5,900 bases of DNA from Syntrophomonadaceae bacterium. GTDB lineage: Bacteria > Bacillota > Syntrophomonadia > Syntrophomonadales > Syntrophothermaceae. Location of the stretch: NCBI GenBank assembly GCA_029907055.1, contig JARYMO010000101.1:1-5900 (forward strand), read 5' to 3'. A model generated the notes under the pieces. The model did not search any database. It was not told the origin of the DNA and worked only from the letters and a program-made list of their open reading frames with translations. The position numbers and the translations under genes are program-made. Within the stretch, counting starts at the first letter, position 1, and the number at the start of each line of letters is the position of its first letter. Shown in pieces: positions 1 to 4,377 of the stretch.

Positions 1-1
1 C

Positions 2-2107
2 GGCGAGGCCTACCGCTGCGACGCGGCAGAATGCATGCTGGGCAAGTGTGACTGTGACCGCTGGCTGGAGATCTGGAACCTGGTGTTCATGCAGTTCAAC
101 CGCGACGAGGCGGGCAACCTCAACCCGCTGCCCCGTCCCAGCATCGATACCGGCATGGGGCTGGAACGCCTGGCCTCCATCCTGCAGGGGGTCGACAGCA
201 ACTTCGAAACCGACCTCTTCGTCCCCATTATCCGCGCCATCGAGGAGCTGACCGGCAAGTCCTACGACAGGGGCGCAGGGGGCTTCCCCTTCCGCGTCAT
301 CGCCGACCACAGCCGTTCCTGCACTTTCCTCATCGCCGACGGGGTGCTGCCCTCCAACGAGGGCAGGGGGTATGTGCTGCGCCGCATCCTGCGACGGGCC
401 GTGCGCTTCGGTCGTTTCCTGGGCATCGAGCAGCCCTTCCTCCATCGCATGGTGGGGGTGGTGGTGGACCTGATGAAGGGTGCCTACCCGGAGCTGGTGG
501 ACAAGCAGGAGTTCGTGGAGAAGGTCGTGCGCATGGAGGAAGAGCGCTTCTTCACCACTCTCAACGAGGGCATCCGCAAGGTGGAGGACATCATCGCCCG
601 CAGCCGCGAGCAGGGCCGGGCGGAGATCGCCGGGGCCGATGCCTTCATGCTCTATGACACCTACGGCTTCCCCCTCGACCTGACCGAGGACATCGCCGAG
701 GAGCACGGCATGACGGTGGACAGGGAAGGGTTCAACCTGATGATGGAGGAGCAGCGCGAGCGGGCGCGCCGCGCCCAGAAGGGCGAGGACGCGCTGGCGG
801 CGGAGGCCCGGCTGGCAGCCCTGCTGCAGGCGGTGCCGCCCTCCGATTTCGAAGGCTACCAGCGCCTGTTCACCGCCAGCGAGCTGCAGGCCCTCATCCG
901 CGAGGACGAGGAGGTCGACGTGTTGGCTGACGGGCCGGGCATCCTGGTGCTGGCCCAGACCCCCTTCTACCCTGAAGGCGGCGGCCAGGTGGCGGACAAG
1001 GGGGTCATCAGGGGCAGCCAGGGGGTCTTCACCGTGGAGGACGTCCAGCGGGTGGCCGGGTGGATCTTGCACTACGGCCAGGTGCAGGGCACCTTTACCC
1101 GCGGGGAGACGGTGACAGCGGAGGTGGACGAGAAACTGCGCCTGGCCACCGCCCGTAACCACACCGCCACCCACCTGCTGCACCGCGCGCTGCGCACGGT
1201 GCTGGGCGAGCACGCCGAACAGAAGGGGTCGCTGGTGAGCCCCGAGCGCCTGCGCTTCGACTTCTCCCACTACGCGGCGCCCACGCCCGAGGAACTGCAG
1301 CAGATCGAGGACATCGTCAACCAGCGCATCTGGGAGCTGCACGAGGTGGACGTGACCCTCACCAGCCTGGAGGAAGCCCGCCGTATGGGGGCCGTAGCCC
1401 TGTTCGGGGAGAAATACGGCGATGAAGTGCGGGTCATCCAGGTGCGGGACGTGAGCATCGAGCTGTGCGGGGGCACCCACGTGCAGAACAGCGGGCAGAT
1501 CGGCCTGATGAAGATCGTGAGCGAGGGCAGCGTGGGGGCAGGCCTGCGCCGCATCGAGGCGCTGACCGGTGAGACCGCTTTCCACTACCTGGCGGAGCAG
1601 GAGCGGGAGTTGCGTGAAGCGGCCGCGGTGGCGCGGGTGGCGCCGAACGAGGTGGCCGAGCGGATGGAGGCCCTCACCCGTCAGCTGCGCGAGCGCGAGA
1701 AAGAAGTGGAAATCCTGCGTGCCCGGCTGGCGGCGCAGAGCGCGGCCGCCCTGCTGGAGCAGGCGCGGGACATCGAGGGGGTCAAGCTGCTGGTGGGGCA
1801 GCTGCCAGGGCTGGACATGGCCGCCCTGCGCCAGAACGGCGAGATGCTGAGAGACCGGCTGGGGAACGCGGTGGTGGTGCTGGGGTCGGCGGCGGATGGC
1901 AGGGTCAACCTGGTGGCCTTCGTGGCCCGCGACCTGACCGCCCGCGGGCTGCACGCCGGACGCATCGTGGGAGCGGCGGCCGAGTTGGTCGGCGGCGGCG
2001 GGGGTGGACGGCCGGACATGGCGCAGGCCGGGGGCAAGGACCCCGCCAGGCTGGGAGAGGCTCTGGACCGGGCCGCCCAGGTGGTGGAGGCGGCGCTGCG
2101 CCAGTGA
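2..2107 (+). CDS. alaS: Alanyl-tRNA synthetase, 5'-truncated by the window edge
   Basis: Class II aminoacyl-tRNA synthetase that attaches alanine to tRNA-Ala in the cytoplasm and hydrolyses mischarged Ser/Gly-tRNA-Ala. The reading frame is open from base 2; 701 residues are visible, and comparison with the usual length of about 880 means roughly 180 N-terminal residues lie outside the window. Visible parts in order: the end of the catalytic core (EIWNLVFMQFN, SIDTGMGLER at visible residues 47-56); the tRNA-recognition region; the editing domain, opening with PFYPEGGGQVADKG and carrying the metal-binding pairs HTATH (1160-1174) and CGGTH (1466-1480); a helical linker rich in E/R/L (about 1590-1770) that looks coiled-coil; and the C-Ala domain with a six-glycine loop followed by RPDMAQAGGK (1991-2038). 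All editing-site ligands (two His, one Cys, one His) are present, so the enzyme looks intact. A Cys-rich stretch precedes the EIWN motif. It stops 50 nt before ireB, the usual Bacillota order. Identification is very secure. Confidence 0.98.
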   Translation, partial: GEAYRCDAAECMLGKCDCDRWLEIWNLVFMQFNRDEAGNLNPLPRPSIDTGMGLERLASILQGVDSNFETDLFVPIIRAIEELTGKSYDRGAGGFPFRVIADHSRSCTFLIADGVLPSNEGRGYVLRRILRRAVRFGRFLGIEQPFLHRMVGVVVDLMKGAYPELVDKQEFVEKVVRMEEERFFTTLNEGIRKVEDIIARSREQGRAEIAGADAFMLYDTYGFPLDLTEDIAEEHGMTVDREGFNLMMEEQRERARRAQKGEDALAAEARLAALLQAVPPSDFEGYQRLFTASELQALIREDEEVDVLADGPGILVLAQTPFYPEGGGQVADKGVIRGSQGVFTVEDVQRVAGWILHYGQVQGTFTRGETVTAEVDEKLRLATARNHTATHLLHRALRTVLGEHAEQKGSLVSPERLRFDFSHYAAPTPEELQQIEDIVNQRIWELHEVDVTLTSLEEARRMGAVALFGEKYGDEVRVIQVRDVSIELCGGTHVQNSGQIGLMKIVSEGSVGAGLRRIEALTGETAFHYLAEQERELREAAAVARVAPNEVAERMEALTRQLREREKEVEILRARLAAQSAAALLEQARDIEGVKLLVGQLPGLDMAALRQNGEMLRDRLGNAVVVLGSAADGRVNLVAFVARDLTARGLHAGRIVGAAAELVGGGGGGRPDMAQAGGKDPARLGEALDRAAQVVEAALRQ

Positions 2108-2144
2108 GGGAGCGGCGCCGGACTGCGGCATGGGACTGACTGGC

Positions 2145-2154
2145 AGGAGGTGAT
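2145..2154 (+). promoter_or_regulatory. Shine-Dalgarno of ireB
   Basis: AGGAGGTGAT matches the complement of the 16S rRNA 3' end over all ten bases. With the AGGAGGTGA core ending at 2153, it leaves 4 nt before the ATG at 2158. This fixes the ireB start and indicates efficient translation. Confidence 0.85.
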
Positions 2155-2157
2155 GCT

Positions 2158-2412
2158 ATGCCCCAGATACCGGAAGGCACGATGAGCTTCCAGCGTCCCC
2201 GCGACGGGCAGGAGGCGGTGAGGGCCATCCTGGAGGCGGTGTACGACGCGCTCGCGGAGAAGGGCTACAACCCCATCAACCAGCTGGTGGGCTACATGAT
2301 ATCCGGGGACCCGGCCTACATTACCAGCCACAAGGAGGCGCGCACCCTCATCTGCCGGGTGGAACGGGACGAAATCCTGGAGGTCCTGCTGACCAGCTAC
2401 CTGCAGAAGTAG
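2158..2412 (+). CDS. ireB: IreB family regulatory phosphoprotein (UPF0297, YrzL)
   Basis: Small cytosolic regulator of 84 residues, the normal family length. In Enterococcus faecalis, IreB is phosphorylated on N-terminal threonines by the PASTA-domain kinase IreK and acts as a negative regulator of cephalosporin resistance, so the family links the cell-wall-sensing kinase to envelope homeostasis. The family signature is visible: VYDALAEKGYNPINQLVGYM (residues 23-42), then SGDPAYITSHKEAR, then the C-terminal RDEILEVLLTSYL. The N-terminus has a single threonine, T8 in EGTMSF, in the place of the conserved phospho-acceptor; the second acceptor I recall for E. faecalis has no counterpart here. 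The start is set by the perfect SD at 2145-2154. It follows alaS by 50 nt with no terminator or promoter recognised between them, so the two are probably co-transcribed, and it is closed by the terminator at 2421-2449. Family identity is secure; the role in this organism is inferred from the family. Confidence 0.95.
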   Translation: MPQIPEGTMSFQRPRDGQEAVRAILEAVYDALAEKGYNPINQLVGYMISGDPAYITSHKEARTLICRVERDEILEVLLTSYLQK

Positions 2413-2420
2413 AGGCATCC

Positions 2421-2449
2421 CGGCCCATGCCGCGCATGGGCCGTTTTTT
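2421..2449 (+). terminator. Intrinsic terminator after ireB
   Basis: A perfect 10-bp inverted repeat, CGGCCCATGC (2421-2430) and GCATGGGCCG (2434-2443), encloses a 3-nt CGC loop and is followed directly by six Ts (2444-2449). This is a textbook rho-independent terminator. It lies 8 nt after the ireB stop and 21 nt before the GTG of the reductase gene, so it should end the alaS-ireB transcript or modulate read-through into the next genes. Confidence 0.93.
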
Positions 2450-2457
2450 CGCGTTTG

Positions 2458-2466
2458 AGGGGGTGA
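2458..2466 (+). promoter_or_regulatory. Shine-Dalgarno of the aldo/keto reductase gene
   Basis: AGGGGGTGA matches the ideal AGGAGGTGA at eight of nine positions and leaves 4 nt before the GTG at 2471, the same spacing as for ireB. It supports GTG 2471 as the start and lies only 8 nt after the terminator T-tract. Confidence 0.7.
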
Positions 2467-2470
2467 GGGG

Positions 2471-3415
2471 GTGCGCTACCGCACGCTGGGGGAAACCGGC
2501 ATCGAGGTGTCGGAGCTGTGCCTGGGGGTGCTGACGGTTGGCCCCCTGCAGGAGGACCTGTCGCCCGGCGAAGGCGGGCGGGTCATCCGCCACGCCCTGG
2601 AGCGGGGCATCACCTTCCTGGACACCGCCGAGGCTTATGGAACGTACCCCCACATCCGCGCTGCCCTGCGCGGGTGCCCGGTGCGGCCAGTGGTGGCCAC
2701 CAAGTCCTACGCGCACACCGGCGAGGACATGCGCCGCAGCCTGGAGCGGGCCCGGCGGGAGATGGACCTCGACGTCATCGACCTTTTCCTGTTGCACGAG
2801 CAGGAGAGCGAGGCCACCCTGCGCGGTCACCAGCAGGCGCTGGAGTTCCTGGTGGAAGCCCGCGAGCGCGGGCTGGTGAGGGCGGTGGGCATCTCTACCC
2901 ACTCGGTGCGGGGGGCGGTGGCGGGGGCATTGCACCCGCTGGTGCAGGTCATCCACCCGCTGCTCAACCTGGCCGGACTCGGCATCATGGACGGTTCCCG
3001 CGAGCAGATGCAGGCGGCCATCGCGTTGGCCCGCCTGCGCGGCAAGGGGGTGTACGCCATGAAGGCCCTGGGGGGAGGCAACCTCATCTCCCGGGCACGC
3101 GAGGCCCTGGCCTTCGTGCGCTCGGTCCCCTTCGTGGACGCGGTGGCGGTGGGAATGAAGAGCGTCGACGAGGTGGAGCTGAACCTGGCCTGGGCGGAAG
3201 GGCGCACGGATGACGAGCTGCAGGCGCGGGTGGGTGCCCAGCCGCGCCGCCTGCACGTGGAGGCCTGGTGCAGCGGCTGCGGGAGCTGCCTGGAGGCCTG
3301 CCGCTACGGGGCGCTCAGCCTCCATGATCAGCGGGTGCAGGTAGACGCTGCCGGTTGCCTGCTGTGCGGGTACTGCGCGGGCAGTTGCCCGGACTTCTGT
3401 ATCAAGGTGGTGTGA
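2471..3415 (+). CDS. Aldo/keto reductase with C-terminal two-[4Fe-4S] ferredoxin domain
   Basis: Predicted cytosolic oxidoreductase of 314 residues, GTG start. Residues 1 to about 255 form an aldo/keto reductase barrel: it opens YRTLGETGIEVSELCLG and shows all four catalytic-tetrad residues of the superfamily, D51 and Y56 (FLDTAEAYG), K78 (VVATKSY) and H109 (LFLLHEQ). VAVGMKSVDEVELNL (225-239) corresponds to the late-barrel phosphate-binding region of NAD(P)H-dependent members. The tail (267-310) is a dicluster ferredoxin: C267, C270, C273, C277 and C296, C299, C302, C306 followed by Pro, both with CxxCxxCxxxC spacing. The barrel is somewhat shorter than free-standing reductases of about 300 residues. 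The fusion suggests electrons pass between the barrel and ferredoxin or another iron-sulfur partner, typical of anaerobes; the substrate cannot be read from sequence. It sits 58 nt after ireB, behind a terminator, and 4 nt before ruvX, so it is very likely co-translated with ruvX. It is not part of the Bacillus subtilis version of this locus. Confidence 0.93.
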   Translation: MRYRTLGETGIEVSELCLGVLTVGPLQEDLSPGEGGRVIRHALERGITFLDTAEAYGTYPHIRAALRGCPVRPVVATKSYAHTGEDMRRSLERARREMDLDVIDLFLLHEQESEATLRGHQQALEFLVEARERGLVRAVGISTHSVRGAVAGALHPLVQVIHPLLNLAGLGIMDGSREQMQAAIALARLRGKGVYAMKALGGGNLISRAREALAFVRSVPFVDAVAVGMKSVDEVELNLAWAEGRTDDELQARVGAQPRRLHVEAWCSGCGSCLEACRYGALSLHDQRVQVDAAGCLLCGYCAGSCPDFCIKVV

Positions 3416-3419
3416 GGCG

Positions 3420-3854
3420 GTGGCAGTACGGCTGCTGGGCGTGGACCTGGGTGACAAGCGCATCGGCCTGGCGGTGAGCGACCCGCTGGGCCTGACCGCC
3501 CAACCGCTGCAGGTGTTGCCGCGGCGGGGGGGCGAGACGGACCTGCAGGCTATCGCCGCCATCTGCGCGCGGCTGGAGGTTGGCGGGGTGGTGGTAGGAC
3601 TGCCCCGCAACATGGACGGCAGCCTCGGGCCCAAGGCCAGGGAAGCGCAGGAGTTCGCCGCCGCACTGGCCGCCGCCACCGGCCTGCCGGTGGAGCTGTG
3701 GGACGAGCGGCTGAGCACCCGGGCGGTGGAGCGCACCCTGCTGGAAGCAGATGCCTCGCGGCGAAGGCGCCGGCAGGTGGTGGATAAGCTGGCCGCCTCC
3801 TACATCCTGCAGGGGTACCTTGACCGCCACGGCAGGCGGACGGGCCGTGATTGA
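3420..3854 (+). CDS. ruvX: RuvX/YqgF-family RNase H-fold nuclease
   Basis: Cytosolic 144-residue nuclease, normal family length. The Escherichia coli homologue (YqgF) takes part in maturation of the 16S rRNA 5' end; other family members resolve Holliday junctions, so either or both roles are possible. The RNase H-like catalytic residues are visible by family alignment: D9 in GVDLGDKRIGLAVSD (7-21), E96 in WDERLST (94-100) and D122 in VDKLAASYILQGYLD (121-135). VVGLPRNMDGS (58-68) is the other family signature, and a run of five arginines (114-118) lies in the basic loop before the last catalytic Asp. The GTG start at 3420 is chosen because the first beta strand would be lost with any later start. 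Its ribosome site lies inside the end of the reductase gene (AAGGTGG, 3404-3410, 9-nt spacer), and the upstream stop is only 4 nt away, implying translational coupling. The stop codon lies inside the -35 box of the next promoter. Confidence 0.95.
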   Translation: MAVRLLGVDLGDKRIGLAVSDPLGLTAQPLQVLPRRGGETDLQAIAAICARLEVGGVVVGLPRNMDGSLGPKAREAQEFAAALAAATGLPVELWDERLSTRAVERTLLEADASRRRRRQVVDKLAASYILQGYLDRHGRRTGRD

Positions 3855-3879
3855 CAGGGGTGGAGGGATGAGATAAGAT
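3851..3879 (+). promoter_or_regulatory. Sigma-A-type promoter in front of the DUF1292 gene
   Basis: A consensus -35 box TTGACA (3851-3856) is followed by exactly 17 nt and then TAAGAT (3874-3879), which keeps the first, second, fifth and sixth bases of TATAAT. A likely start point is the A near 3886, giving a leader of about 25 nt to the TTG at 3911. The -35 box overlaps the ruvX stop codon (3852-3854). A full TTGACA at optimal spacing stands out in DNA this G+C-rich. No experimental support. Confidence 0.72.
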
Positions 3880-3883
3880 CTCA
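3869..3883. repeat. Perfect 6-bp dyad overlapping the -10 box, possible operator
   Basis: TGAGAT (3869-3874), AAG, then ATCTCA (3878-3883) form a perfect inverted repeat that contains the -10 box TAAGAT in its centre. Its position would suit a repressor operator. As RNA it is a weak A+T-rich stem with no T-tract, so a terminator for ruvX is less likely. A 6-bp dyad could also arise by chance. Confidence 0.4.
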
Positions 3884-3898
3884 GTAGTTTGCGGGATC

Positions 3899-3905
3899 GA
3901 GGTGA
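3899..3905 (+). promoter_or_regulatory. Shine-Dalgarno that decides the DUF1292 start
   Basis: GAGGTGA is an exact match to the SD consensus and leaves 5 nt before TTG 3911. It overlaps the alternative in-frame GTG at 3902, which has no comparable site upstream. This favours the TTG start. Confidence 0.7.
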
Positions 3906-3910
3906 GGTAT

Positions 3911-4219
3911 TTGTCGGAAGACGGGCTGATGGACGAAGAGGTGGCGACCATTCTGCTGATGGACGAAGAAGGGGAGGAACACCTCTTTGAGCTCATAGCG
4001 GAACTGGAGATCGAGGGGGAACACTACAAGGTGCTGGTGCCCCTCGACGAAGAGGAAGGGGACCTGGAGGAAGAAGACGTCGAGGTGGAGGTCATCATCA
4101 TGAAAGTCCTCGTCGACGAGGAGGGGGAGGAATTCCTCTGTGACATCGAAGACGACGAGGAATGGGAACGGGTGGCCGATGCCTGGCAGGAGCTCATGGA
4201 AGGGGAAGGTCTGTTGTAG
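3911..4219 (+). CDS. DUF1292 family acidic protein (YrzB-like)
   Basis: Small cytosolic protein of the DUF1292 family, which has no established biochemical function but commonly follows ruvX in Bacillota. From the TTG start it has 102 residues. The family pattern is visible: a first half with ILLMDEEGEEHLFELIAELE, a tyrosine-containing EGEHYKVLVPLDEEEG strand, then EVIIMKVLVDEEGEEF and a C-terminal IEDDEEWERVADAWQEL helix. It is extremely acidic: I count 42 Asp/Glu against 3 Lys/Arg. The segment DEEGEE occurs twice. The start was chosen on the exact SD at 3899-3905; GTG 3902 would add three residues (VRY before a Leu) and lacks an SD. It appears to have its own promoter (3851-3879) and a hairpin right at its stop, so it may be a single-gene transcript as well as part of ruvX read-through. 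Family call is firm, function unknown. Confidence 0.9.
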   Translation: MSEDGLMDEEVATILLMDEEGEEHLFELIAELEIEGEHYKVLVPLDEEEGDLEEEDVEVEVIIMKVLVDEEGEEFLCDIEDDEEWERVADAWQELMEGEGLL

Positions 4220-4241
4220 GCGGGTCACGCACCCGCCTTCT
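4219..4241 (+). terminator. Weak intrinsic terminator-like hairpin after the DUF1292 gene
   Basis: GGCGGGT (4219-4225) and ACCCGCC (4231-4237) form a perfect 7-bp, G+C-rich stem with a 5-nt loop, beginning at the last base of the stop codon and followed by TTCT. The T-tract is poor, so termination may be inefficient or factor-dependent. Position and stem strength support the call. Confidence 0.55.
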
Positions 4242-4364
4242 GCATTGCTGGTCGGTTGCGGCCAGCGTGTTGGATGCGCCCTGATTCCTCGCTGTCGCGG
4301 AGTGCAACCGCCCGGGGAATGAGGGCGTATTACGTGCAGGACCATCAACAGAGCGGCAAGACGG
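4242..4364. other. Intergenic leader region with possible RNA structure
   Basis: This non-coding stretch separates the DUF1292 hairpin from the ribosome site of the VanW gene. It holds a hairpin GCTGGTC (4247-4253) / GGCCAGC (4260-4266), 7 pairs including one G-U, whose hexaloop GGTTGC (4254-4259) is complementary to GCAACC (4304-4309); this could form a pseudoknot or a competing long-range stem. I recognise no known riboswitch, T-box or small RNA here and no convincing sigma-A promoter. An inverted pair of this size is expected by chance in a region this long. Confidence 0.3.
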
Positions 4365-4365
4365 G

Positions 4366-4373
4366 AAGGCGGA
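4366..4373 (+). promoter_or_regulatory. Shine-Dalgarno of the VanW/G5 gene
   Basis: AAGGCGGA resembles AAGGAGGA with one mismatch and leaves 4 nt before ATG 4378, the same spacing seen for ireB and the reductase gene. It favours ATG 4378 over the out-of-frame ATG at 4374. Confidence 0.6.
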
Positions 4374-4377
4374 ATGC

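Noticed and set aside
1681..2418. 245-codon minus-strand frame spanning the end of alaS and ireB
   Set aside because: It crosses two well-supported genes, has a Ser/Arg/Pro-rich composition and shows no domain.
2518..3213. 231-codon + strand frame inside the reductase gene
   Set aside because: Gly/Pro/Arg-rich out-of-frame shadow; the reductase frame carries the catalytic and Cys motifs.
3526..3532. G7 run inside ruvX as a possible slippage site
   Set aside because: It reads through in frame with full conservation on both sides; the run reflects base composition.
2348..3736. 462-codon open frame on the minus strand opposite the reductase and ruvX genes
   Set aside because: Long antisense frames are expected opposite G+C-rich genes. 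The product is low-complexity (rich in Pro, Arg, His, Gln), matches no family I know, and the + strand genes have clear motifs.
3869..3890. Hairpin after ruvX as an intrinsic terminator
   Set aside because: The stem is only 6 bp and A+T-rich and is followed by GTAGTTT rather than a T-tract; the same bases are better explained as a promoter with a dyad.
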